This document shows positions 30,446-40,200 of a stretch of DNA of 64,000 bases, in pieces. The notes below the pieces were generated by a model. It ran no database searches. It saw only the letters and a program-made list of their open reading frames with translations, and had not been told where the DNA came from. The stretch is taken from positions 558,001-622,000 of the forward strand of contig CP012815.1 of assembly GCA_001936135.1 (NCBI GenBank), read 5' to 3'. A program made the translations under genes and the position numbers. How positions within the stretch are numbered: the stretch's first letter is position 1; each line of letters begins with the position of its first letter. Origin of the DNA: Saccharomycopsis fibuligera x Saccharomycopsis cf. fibuligera (Eukaryota > Ascomycota > Saccharomycetes > Ascoideales > Saccharomycopsidaceae).

Positions 30446-32272
30446 CTATGGGAACTTGAACCCATTATACGCATCCAACTCCTTCAATGCTTCTACTTCA
30501 GCTTTAATTAGCACCTTCTCTTGTTCGTTTCTAGCACTCAAATTTGGAACGAGCCCCAAGATAAATTGTCTCGCTAGAACCAGATATCTCTTCTGTCTTC
30601 TGCTCAACTTATCAAAGATTTTCTCCCTCAAGCCGCAATCAGTATTCAAATATACAAGAGCGTTTTTGAGCAATGCGGCAATGTTACGCTTGAGGATCTC
30701 TTCACTTTGCAATTTAGCGGCAAATTGGGAAAATTGGGGATGGTGTATTCTTTGCACATCAATGTCAGCCCGAGAGATTAACAAGAGGCCAATTTGTGAA
30801 ACTAGTGGGGATATTAAAACACTATTGTTGGCGTTTTGTTTTGTTTTCTGCTGGGTCTCTTTTAGAAGAGCAACATAAAGGTCTTGTGATTTTTTGTAGT
30901 ATTGGCCAATGGTTGACAAAAGGTTCCAGTGCAGAGCAACATCCAAAGCAGTACCAATACCAGCACCAGAAATTGAATGTTTATCATAATAGTTTTGAAA
31001 ATTATCTGCCACAAGGGAGTATATTTCTGGAAATGCGTGCTCATTAGCCGAAGTTATGGATGTGTCGTTTTGTAATTTGTTGGACCAAAGAGAAATTAGC
31101 TGGTCCACTGAGTTGATGGGCACTAGAAGACCATTAATGGCAGTTTTGACTAACTCTATATTAAGCAAATCTTTCTGTTCCAATGGTTGAAAAAAGCTAT
31201 CGCTTTCACTATTGCTGTTGCTATTATCAGTATTCTTTAAACTATCACCATTAACAACACCAAATTTTTGCATCAAGTCATTGAGAATGGGCTCGACTGA
31301 TGTGACGAATTGCTTAATTTCGTCATTAATAGCACCAGAAAGGCCCATTTGGTACAGGGGGTTCAAGTTTGCAGTTTCATAAACTGCTTGGATCAAAGAA
31401 TAGGCACTGTTGATGGTTTCAAGCACCGTTGATGGCACAATTGCTTCCTGAGATGAGTACTCTTCGTCGTTTGAACTTTGATCTGGCTGTATTTGGGAGT
31501 CTTGAGGCAATTGTTGGCCAGCAACATCATTATCACTGTTACTACTATTATTACTACTACTTTTAACACCATTTAAATCATCCAGTAAGCTAGCAAGTTC
31601 TGAGACCTGGTACTCTAAAATCTCCATAAATAGTTGAACCGCACTGTTAATGTACTCTTCCACCAGGGATACCGGCACATCTTCTTCTGTGGCATCCTCA
31701 ATGAGTTCAGTGTACACTAAGCATGTGTTATAGTACAAGTCCCACGGGAAATACTTGCTCTTAGGAATGCCCAGCTGGCGATATAACTGAATTGCTTGAA
31801 GATGACGCTGCAAGATCTGAGGTAACGGTTGCAAGATGGAATCGGTGCTATTGACGACATTATCAATGCTTTTCAAATCAATATTAAAGTTAATAACATT
31901 GGGCTTGACGTATTGGTTGTATACATGGAAGACGAGCCTTGAAGAATTATACACGCTGTCCAAAAGAAGTGAGCTGTTACCGTTATTACTACTGGTGGCG
32001 CTGTTGGTATTTGTTGCTAAAGACGCGGCCTGTAAATAATACTCATAGGCCTTTTGGTAGAATCGAAGAGACTTGGAAAGGTCAGAAAGAGTGAATCTGT
32101 CACCAGACTCCTCTTCTTCTGTACCCTGGCTGAGGAACTCTTCAGTGGTGTTGAGTTCCACCGTTTGCTTCACTTTGCGCTTGTTCTTTAACGCGGCCTT
32201 GGGGATTTCTTCATTGTTAGTGGATGACAACTATAAAAGGTGTGATATGAATAGTAACTACATACTTGCCAT
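30446..32272 (-). CDS. Conserved fungal TPR-like protein with a 7-nt first exon
   Basis: The long open frame has no ATG near its start, only a TTG at 32230 that follows an in-frame stop. A consistent model is exon 1 ATGGCAA (32272-32266), then a 57-nt intron with perfect GTATGT donor at 32265, CACTAAC branch sequence near 32222, and GAAG acceptor ending at 32209, then exon 2 32208-30446. The product is 589 aa starting MAKIPKAALKNKRKVKQT. The body begins TTEEFLSQGTEEEESGDRF and SLRFYQKAYEYYLQAASL, helical-repeat-like (TPR) sequence shared by fungal proteins of unknown role. Ser/Asn-rich and acidic linkers interrupt it. The basic first residues suggest nuclear or nucleolar location. I cannot name the yeast orthologue. 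The branch-acceptor distance is short, so the exact acceptor needs confirmation. Confidence 0.7.
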
Positions 32273-32470
32273 AGTAGTAGTCAGTGCGCGATTATGCTGT
32301 TGCAATTGACCAGCGCAATTCTCTCATAGACGGGCTCAAGTATCTTGTAGTGCCTTTTGGCTCAAATGATGATAGCAAACTACCATTACCGCATTCGGAA
32401 ACACTCTGCGGGTAACCATACAGCTAAAAATTTTTTTTTTTTTTTCCCACTGTTTCCATCCTAGAAACAC

Positions 32471-32478
32471 TATATAAA
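32471..32478 (+). promoter_or_regulatory. TATA-like box upstream of the candidate RNA
   Basis: TATATAAA, about 90 bp before the start of the terminal helix of the candidate RNA at 32562-32770. Confidence 0.4.
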
Positions 32479-32561
32479 CAGTCGATTCCTCTCTCTAGTT
32501 CATATCTTATCCCCTTTTCTTTTTTTTTTTTTCTTTTCTTTTCTACAACAACAATCTGTGT

Positions 32562-32770
32562 TGTAATTTGGGCCTCAGTGCTGCCTTGATTAAACAGAGT
32601 CTCCCTCGCGGAGTTCTCTGCTGTCTTGGCTGGCGTTGTAGTGTTCGGTTGCAACAGATCGGCTCTCGCGAGGCAATCGAAATGGCGGACTGCTTTGCTG
32701 TTGTCCACTGTCTGGTCCTTCCTCTCGGGGAGGTTGAGCGGTCAGAGGCACAGTAAAGGCCGTTGTTTTT
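32562..32770 (+). ncRNA. Candidate structured non-coding RNA
   Basis: A GC-richer island without a plausible protein gene. Its ends pair: GGCCT (32571-32575) with AGGCC (32757-32761), and after an internal loop GTGC (32578-32581) with GCAC (32748-32751). Inside are hairpins CAGAG-CTCC/GGAG-CTCTG (32595-32620, loop CTCGC) and CCTC/GAGG (32721-32733, loop TCGGG). A run of five T (32766-32770) directly follows the closing helix, as a Pol III terminator would, and a TATA box lies upstream. GC-rich sequence with further small hairpins continues to about 33030, so the transcript may be longer. I could not match conserved cores of U1, U2, U4, U5, RNase P, RNase MRP, SRP RNA or U3. Class unknown. Confidence 0.35.
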
Positions 32771-33291
32771 CAATTTATTGGAAATTGAGATAGGGGCGCT
32801 CAGTCGACAGATTGAAGAAAGAAGGGCCGGTTTTGAATTCTCCTTTGTTATAGGGTCCAGTGCGGTGATTGTTTCTTTCAAAGGGTCTCTCTAAAAGGCT
32901 CTTTGTTATTACGGGGGGCAAGAACTTGCTGGGTTCCGGCATTGGATTGAGTTCGGCCACTATGGTCCATTGCATCATATTCCTGAACGCTATGCACGGC
33001 CGTTGGCTACTGGGCATTTGGGTAAAACCATGTTGCAAACATTTAATGTTTATATAGTTGTAATTTTATATTATTAGTTGCTGATATTTGTAAGGCTGGT
33101 CACATGGGAGCAATGCTCCAACTGGAATTTGAAGTTGTGGAAGAACGTCTTGTACAACATTGTATATCTTGAGTTCTTCTCTATCTTGCTTTCATTGTAT
33201 GTCAACTGTTTTGTGTTCTATCTATCACTAAATCAGTATTTACTTTCAATCAACATCAAGATATTTACAGAATTTTATACTATAGCATATT
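32771..33291. other. Upstream region of the PY-motif gene, partly GC-rich
   Basis: Contains CAATTT/AAATTG (32771-32787) and GCAAG/CTTGC hairpins. Minus-strand frames at 32543-32881 and 32775-33038 have composition unlike the neighbouring genes and I do not call them. Confidence 0.4.
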
Positions 33292-33807
33292 ATGTCTCAA
33301 CGTCGCTTCCAGCAAAACTCCAGCAGTGACAGCGTCGCTAGCAACAGTAGTATAGCAAAGCATACCTACGACCCAAACAACCAGCCAGCAGCAGCAGTAG
33401 TAAGCTCAAACCTGGACCAGGAATTGCCTCCACCTCCACCATACTCAGAAGATGACCCAATAATGGATGGTCCGGACGGCAGTGCCAACTATCAGTATCG
33501 GAAGCAGCAACAGCAGCAACGATTTCAAAATCCACCTCAGCAACAGTATCCACCACAGCAACAGTATCCACCACAGCAACAGTATCCACCACAGCAACAG
33601 CAGCCACCGCAACAGCCTCCAAGGCAACAACAACCATGGCAAACAAGTCTAAATGAGCCATTGCCGGAAAGAAGATCAAAACAAAAACCTACAAAGATGA
33701 AGTACGGCAGTAGTGGATCATATCCAGGGAAAGTTGTTGCTAGTTACGGTAATGCTGCAGCTGCAGCTGGAATGGAGGATCCATATAGTCGTAATCGTCG
33801 CAATTGA
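33292..33807 (+). CDS. Pro/Gln-rich protein with a PPPPY motif, function unknown
   Basis: 171 aa, ATG at 33292. The N-terminus is Ser/Asn-rich; at about residues 46-52 is PPPPPYSED, a PY motif of the kind bound by WW domains such as those of the Rsp5 ubiquitin ligase. A Gln/Pro-rich repeat of QQQYPP units follows (about residues 72-110), from a 15-bp DNA repeat at 33534-33599. The basic C-terminus contains RRSKQKPTKMKYGSSGSYPG and an Ala run. No transmembrane segment or signal peptide. An Rsp5 adaptor or substrate role is inferred only from the PY motif. Confidence 0.7.
   Translation: MSQRRFQQNSSSDSVASNSSIAKHTYDPNNQPAAAVVSSNLDQELPPPPPYSEDDPIMDGPDGSANYQYRKQQQQQRFQNPPQQQYPPQQQYPPQQQYPPQQQQPPQQPPRQQQPWQTSLNEPLPERRSKQKPTKMKYGSSGSYPGKVVASYGNAAAAAGMEDPYSRNRRN
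33534..33599 (+). repeat. 15-bp coding repeat (CAGCAACAGTATCCA type)
   Basis: Three near-perfect tandem copies and a partial one, encoding QQQYPP units. Confidence 0.9.
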
Positions 33808-34727
33808 ATTATCATAAGCAGCCTACAACTTCTTTGACATGTACTCCTGTGGCTTTTTGAACGCTGGCTTATGGCTGCCGGGGATACTGCTCGATTCGAA
33901 GCACTTTGTAGATGCTTATTACTAGGAAGTGATGATTTTTCCTACGTTCGTTATTGGTTTGGGACTTTATTTTGATTTTGAAATTTCTTGTTTATACTCA
34001 TCTTGGAAAGCATTTGGTTCGCCTCTGTATAACTGCACTCTAACTTTACACGTATGTAAAGCAATTTTGGGAAGAAGAAAACATGTGAAACGAATTATGC
34101 CTGGAATTGTCTATGTATTTAATGGGAATGCAAACTAAGTTTAAAATAGAAGATGTAAGCTGTGAAATATGAGCTAAGAAACCAGAGGGGCTTGCAGCAA
34201 TATGATTATTATGAGAAGATGATATGGATTTGATAAGAGTCGAGATGATTCGTGACTGTTGATAGATAATGCTAACAGAAAAACAGACTCAAAGCAGCTT
34301 GCGAGCTTGGGGAATATTGGGTATTCGAGATAGAGGTGGCAAAGCAAAAAATAAAGCAAAAATTAACACAAAACAAAACAAGAAATTAAGGCCAGAAAAC
34401 CAGATTCAAGCAAAATCAACAAAAAAAGTCAAAAAGATAAGAAAACTGGAACGAAAAAAAACAAACAATCAAGTATGATGGAAACTATGATAGTTACGTT
34501 TTGTACACTGATCCAGAACATGAATTGGATGATGAATACAAGAAAAGACAAAATAAGCTCTTAAAAGCGTAAAAAAAAAATTATGTGAATAATGATTTTG
34601 GTATATGCTGAGCTTCGCAAATGCATTAGAATAAGTTAAAGTGAACACTTTCAAATGAACTAGTCTTAGTAGCCTTCAATGATTGTGAATATAGCTCACT
34701 AATATGTGAGATAGCATGTATTGTTAC
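33808..34727. other. Intergenic region with a short coding-like relic
   Basis: 0.9 kb between the PY-motif gene and the palmitoyltransferase stop. Mostly AT-rich; a coding-like stretch at 34441-34572 is listed separately. Confidence 0.4.
34441..34572 (+). pseudogene. Short coding-like relic without a start
   Basis: A frame of 43 codons with no ATG, following an in-frame stop, reads WNEKKQTIKYDGNYDSYVLY then TDPEHELDDEYKKRQNKLLKA before a stop. The charged, Tyr-rich sequence does not look like random A-rich DNA. A Lys-rich frame (34269-34478) overlaps it in another register. Likely the 3' end of a decayed gene or an unresolved last exon; family unknown. Confidence 0.3.
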
Positions 34728-36287
34728 TCAAGCACCTCTCCCCTTGATAACAATTCGAGTCTGAAAAAGTCTTGCTTCATCATTCTCTATTTTTTGGTAA
34801 AGCAGCTGCAAATAACTATCGCTGAACCTTTCGTCAAAGATCCAATTATCTTTGTTATCATAAACACTACTCTTACCGTAGTCACCGTCACCATTACCAA
34901 AGTACTTTTTCTCATCGATCATTGGCTTTTCAACATGTGTCTTCTCATTCTGAAAAAGTTCTGAACGTGGCGATTTTGGAACGAATTGAGCCATCTTTTC
35001 ACTGCTTTGAGTAGAAGGGTCACTATGAGGTCGCTGTGGGGTTTGCTGATTGATTGTTGAATCGTTATAAGAATCAGATCGGGCAGTATACGTTGACGCT
35101 GCTCCTGCTGCTGGAGTCGATCCTACTAACGGAGACTCAACGTCATTCGTTTTCTGTCTGTACTGAGAGAAATAGCTATAGATAGCATTGCTCCTGTTGC
35201 TTGTATTTTTCTGTGGAAAGTTAAAGGGCAAGAACCAAGTGAGAAAATTATACGTCCCGTAGACCTCTTTAAAATTTTTCATGAAAGTAGCTTTCCGAAA
35301 TGGTAAGTCCATGGGGCTCACTTCAACAACGTATCGGTCATTGTTATGATACAACACGTTTACATAGATTTTCTCCGCATTGTCATTTGAGTTGGTATTT
35401 TCAACTTCGTTCAATCCCACCACTTTTGCTGCTCTTCGTCTTCGTTTTTCTCGATTAAACTTGATATGTTCAATAGTGGTTTCATTACGCGCAATATACC
35501 AAAGATGCTGCCCTACTAATCCAGCAAGAATCAAAATCCACAAGAATGACAAAACTAACAAAATGAGCAAGTTAGGGTTACAGTACGTTGTCACTTTTTT
35601 ACCAAAACTGTTGGCAGTAGTACTATGATAATTATTTTCCAACTTGATACGATGCTTGAATTGTCCGGGGATATAAACTAGCAACACAACAAAATAGTAA
35701 ACAAAATATAATAGGAAACTTACTGAGAAGTTCATAAAATTCTTGTAATTTTGCTTGCCAAGAATGGAACCAATCCATACGCAAAAATGGTCCATTTTGG
35801 CTACACATTTGCCGATTTCATTAGAATGACGAGCTCTAGTGGGTTTGATGGAGTCGCATTGTGCACAATAGTATGGGTACCCATTTATATCACAGTAAAA
35901 ATATGGAGGAATTGTGTGATCTGAAACTTGATTTTGATTTTGATTTTGATTTTGATCTTGCCGGGATGGCTCCGAACTACCAATCTCATGGCCCTGCTCA
36001 TCAACAAACGTAACCAACTTAAAAGGAGCAATTTTCCGCCTCACAACCCCAGGCCCATTCACAAACACCATCACCCAATTGAAAAGTAAATTGGCAAGAA
36101 TTAGATAGTATCCAGCAATAAGTCCTGCCGCGGTATGGTTTTGGTGAAGACGGTGGCGGATTTCCTGGAGGGCAAGTGGTAAGGTGAAGACGTAGCTGGC
36201 GTACCCTAAGAAGAGCACCACAAGACAAGGTATAATAATCTTGAGGGCTCGTGAATATATTTCTCTGGCTCGCTGTAGCAGTATCAT
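34728..36287 (-). CDS. DHHC-type protein S-palmitoyltransferase with a DHFC core
   Basis: 519 aa, ATG at 36287. Four hydrophobic segments (about residues 15-35, 50-75, 185-210, 245-270) flank a cysteine-rich domain: YYCAQCDSIKPTRARHSNE, then GKCVAKMDHFCVWIGSILGK. The active-site motif reads DHFC instead of DHHC (about residues 165-168), followed by VWIG rather than PWVG/N. Yeast Akr1 and Akr2 use DHYC and are active, so loss of the second His need not abolish function. The rest fits the yeast Pfa family, perhaps Pfa5, acting at the plasma membrane or vacuole. The C-terminal half is Ser/Asn-rich and disordered, with a final conserved-looking helix SDSYLQLLYQKIENDEARLF. Gene assignment within the Pfa family is uncertain. 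Confidence 0.82.
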   Translation of the reverse strand: MILLQRAREIYSRALKIIIPCLVVLFLGYASYVFTLPLALQEIRHRLHQNHTAAGLIAGYYLILANLLFNWVMVFVNGPGVVRRKIAPFKLVTFVDEQGHEIGSSEPSRQDQNQNQNQNQVSDHTIPPYFYCDINGYPYYCAQCDSIKPTRARHSNEIGKCVAKMDHFCVWIGSILGKQNYKNFMNFSVSFLLYFVYYFVVLLVYIPGQFKHRIKLENNYHSTTANSFGKKVTTYCNPNLLILLVLSFLWILILAGLVGQHLWYIARNETTIEHIKFNREKRRRRAAKVVGLNEVENTNSNDNAEKIYVNVLYHNNDRYVVEVSPMDLPFRKATFMKNFKEVYGTYNFLTWFLPFNFPQKNTSNRSNAIYSYFSQYRQKTNDVESPLVGSTPAAGAASTYTARSDSYNDSTINQQTPQRPHSDPSTQSSEKMAQFVPKSPRSELFQNEKTHVEKPMIDEKKYFGNGDGDYGKSSVYDNKDNWIFDERFSDSYLQLLYQKIENDEARLFQTRIVIKGRGA

Positions 36288-37234
36288 TATGAGATATGTT
36301 GAGGACTTGTGAGATGTTGAATCCTGTTGATGGCGCTTATGTAAGGCTAATGATCCGGCTTGTTAGTGAGAGATGAAGTGGTGTTACTGTCAGCGCCAGA
36401 ATCGAGGAGTTGAGATTGTAGAAGGATGAAAGGTGGTTCTTGTAGTTTAGTATAAGCAAACTTAGTTTTTTTGACGTTGTAGTGGTGGTTTCAACTGTGA
36501 TAGGAGATTGAATATATGCGGCAATGGCAACGAGTAAAATCACAACACACAAGTTCACTTCAATAGCGCCAGGAATGAACAGCTAGCACCTGCTTCTTTA
36601 TTCGAATGTAAATGGTACGAAACAAACAAAGCAAATGAAACGAGAGTAGTAACGGTGGAGTGTGACGATGCTTGGGTAAGCTCACTGCCTTTCAACACTG
36701 TCCATTATAGGTCTGTTTTCTGGGAAGCTTCTCTTCCTTCGCTGCTCCACCAGTTGTGCCGTCCACTGTACTGTACACACGAGATGACCGTGGAATTTTC
36801 GTTTTTCGATCAAGCGAAATCGCCAATGCTGCCCGCCCTGGGGCAAAGCAGATAAATCAATGGATCTGTGTAATAGGAGTAAATATATCTATAGGTACTG
36901 AAGACAATACTTATACCTACCAGTCACACTACAAAATGATGGGTTATTGAATATTTGGTATCACAAGTTAATTAAAAACATAGTAAGGAGCTATAAAAGA
37001 ATCGTTAAGACATGAAAGAAAAGACCATCGCCAAGGAAGCTAGACGGAAAAACAAAAGATAACAGCAGAATTAGTACAGTGAAAAAAGCTATATAAAGTG
37101 AGAATGTAAGAACAAAAAACAAATTGCGGAAAACGAAAAAAAAGCCTATAACCTTTGAAACAAAAGGTAGCAGTTGTAAACAGAAACAGAAAAAAAAAAA
37201 AATTAAAGAAGCCGGTGTTCAAGCTGACTGTTAT
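36288..37234. promoter_or_regulatory. Palmitoyltransferase upstream / IQG1 downstream region
   Basis: 0.95 kb. The first part is the promoter of the minus-strand palmitoyltransferase gene, the last part the IQG1 3' UTR. Short frames lack ATG or similarity. Confidence 0.45.
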
Positions 37235-40200
37235 CTATTTCTTTACACCAAAAGAGGACCCAAGCGAAGATCCTAAACTCGAACCCAAACTTGACCCAAA
37301 TCCATGATGCTTATTATTATTAGCATGGGTATCATAAAACTTTTTAAAGATGAAAGTCAACAAATTAATAGTATCAAATTTCACCAATCCATTGTATATC
37401 TCAATCACTGACTTTCCTTCATATTGATATTGAAGCAACTCATCCAATTCAAGTCTAGAAGCTGAAGGTTTATGTCTTGCGAATGCATGTTGACCAGTTA
37501 TCATTGCTGCTTCATTTCTTGGCTTTCTGCTGCCATTACCGCTGGTGCTGTTGCTATTAATGCTATCTCTCATGTAATCGTCCATTAAACCACCTTCAAT
37601 TTCAATCATGAAAACACCGACTTCATCACAACTAAAGATAAAATCCACTTTTAACAAGTCCAAGTTTTTTACCCCGTTGACTTCAAGAAGAATTTTTGCC
37701 TCATATAAATACTTGCAAGCGTACTTGAAAGTACCAAATTTAGACTGCTTGCCCTTTTTCTTCAATGCCTTTTGGTAAAAATATTGCTTAGAAAAAGGTA
37801 ACAATTTTTTACGATTTTGACTGGACGTCTCCTGTAATGTAGTCACTGATTTCTTGATGTAATTATTATACGTATCCAATAATCCTCGCAAATATTTTTG
37901 TTTTTCTTCCAAGGAGTCCAATGTTTGAAGTGAGAGTTGGATCTCTTTGGCTCTCATCATTCTTTGGTCATGTTTGGTCTTAATATCAAAGGCAATATCG
38001 TTTAATAATGTCTGGAACCTGTTCTCTCTTGATAATTTTCCCATAGATTCTAGTTCTAGCACTACTTCCAATGTATGTGATTTCAATTCATGGTAAGTCA
38101 TTGATGAAATGTTTTTGAAAAAAGTTGAATTGCTGAACTCATTATTCAGTGCTTCTTGAAGATTAACGCTACCATTCACCAGGGCCTTTCTTGCCAATTC
38201 TATAGTTTGCTCTTCACGACGGATCATTTCTTTAAAGACGGCTTCATCTCTATCAGTAATTTTAGAAAGCAATAATTCAAGTAAGTTTTTTTTGGTTGGC
38301 TGAACCTGCATGATATATAATATACATCTTTTCGCATCAAGGAACAAGGTGTTAGTTTTTACACCAGAGAAATTCTTCACTGATGGATTAAGCAGTAACT
38401 TGATCTCTTTAATCTCTTGGTTACTGATGGTAAAATTCTTCATTTGATACAACTTTTTTACGTATTCATGAATTGGGTCACTTTTCGTGGGCGCCATATC
38501 ACCAATAAACTCATGGATGAAATTTTTCAATGAAAGTAATTCGACATTGTTGATGATTAGTGAGGGCTTAACTCTAGCAGTCAAGTCGTTGTATGAATTC
38601 ATGTTATATGCGCTTTCAATGTCGCCTACTTCCATTATCTTTTTAATCATTTTTTTCACCTGCGGAATAGACGATTCAATGAATTCGTTCAATGGCTGAA
38701 GGTAAACCTGTGATAGAGAGAAAGTTTTCATGGTTGAAATTTGGCTTAGCACTTTGCAAATATAGTTCAAGTTTGTTTTTAAAGCCAATGATTCTTTGGT
38801 GCTGAAAGTGATTAATGAAATATTATAGTTTTCTGGAACACCAACAATTGGGTTCACGTAGCTTTCAACGAATAGGGATAGTGCTAAAGCTAAAGCTTTT
38901 TCCTCGTCACCGTTGAATTGCTTCTTAGCAGCAGTGTAGGCATGAAAACAAATAGTTTTAATATGCATTGGTAATAAATGAATATTTGCTTCAATGGTAG
39001 TAAGCACTCTAATGGTCAAATCACGCAACAAATTCAAATTCTTTACGAACTGGTCTCTTGCATCTGGATCTTGAATTGCTTGTTCAGCACTAACTCCTTT
39101 TGGTTTGGACAGCTTTTTACCACTTTGAATTTCTTCCATAGATATGCAATCTCTGTAAATCTTAGTAGGATTGCTTTCTAAAGATAAATTATCAATCTCG
39201 GAAATCGAAGTAATCAATGATCCAAATATTTTTTTTGCCAATTTTCTTTGACTATCTGACTTGTTAAAGAACACTAACAACTTCTGCCAAGATACAACAT
39301 CACTATTTATCCGAAACTCCTCTATAGATTCAGTTGATTTGATGTGATCATTGATAGAATGGATAATCAAGTTTATGAATAAAAATTCATCTCTTAGAGA
39401 GTAAGAGCCCTGTGGCTCCAAAAATGAGGATTTGACAATAGCATCAAACTGACTGAGCTCATGATTCTTGGTGCCACCATAGTCAAAACAGACCAATGCC
39501 ATTTTTTCAACTTGTTCCTTAACTGAATAATTGTTATTGTAAGTTCTAAACAATCTAACAAAATATTCTGGGCATGTTTGCAAAATGTAAATCAATGATT
39601 CGAATACTTCATATCTAGCAGATTTAGACTTTTGATTAGCAAACGCATCATCAGTCTTCATCTTCTTTTTAAATTCCAAATCAAGTTGCTTGTTGCTTTT
39701 CTTATTTTGATGTATGAGTTCATCTAAAGTAATTTTGTTTTTAACCAACAAGGCAATCTTGGCATCAAGTTCATTGCAATGTTTTTCAAGCTCGCTATTT
39801 TCTTTGGTTTTAATAACTATTTGATGACCGTAATTCTCCAATTTAACTTCTTCATCCACGTCCTTGCTGGTATCGTTCAACAAATAAGCAAATTGACGCA
39901 CTACTGCCAATGTAGGGTTTTTCATAATTATTAATTTTCTATAAGCATCATTTTGGTTTATTGCCTTAATCCGACTTTGCACCTTGATAACCTTGTCAAT
40001 ATTGCTCATGTAATGGCCCATCATGCCTCTGATATTTTTTCTAATCAAGATAGCTTTCATCTTTGCTTGTAGTTTGATAATAGCTGGCTCATGTTCAAAA
40101 ACATCATCCATAAACAACTCAAGGCTAAACCTAGTCAAGACTCCTTTAGTGACTGCTTGAAGAGTAGTGATTGGCCGTTCATGTTTGCGCAACTTATGCA

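Noticed and set aside
32543-33038. Overlapping minus-strand frames of 112 and 87 codons
   Set aside because: Amino-acid composition (Cys, Arg, Pro, Trp) is unlike neighbouring genes; they overlap the structured RNA candidate and have no recognisable domain.
36337-36558. 73-codon minus frame with a hydrophobic N-terminus
   Set aside because: The start codon is GTG and there is no ATG at a sensible position; likely chance.
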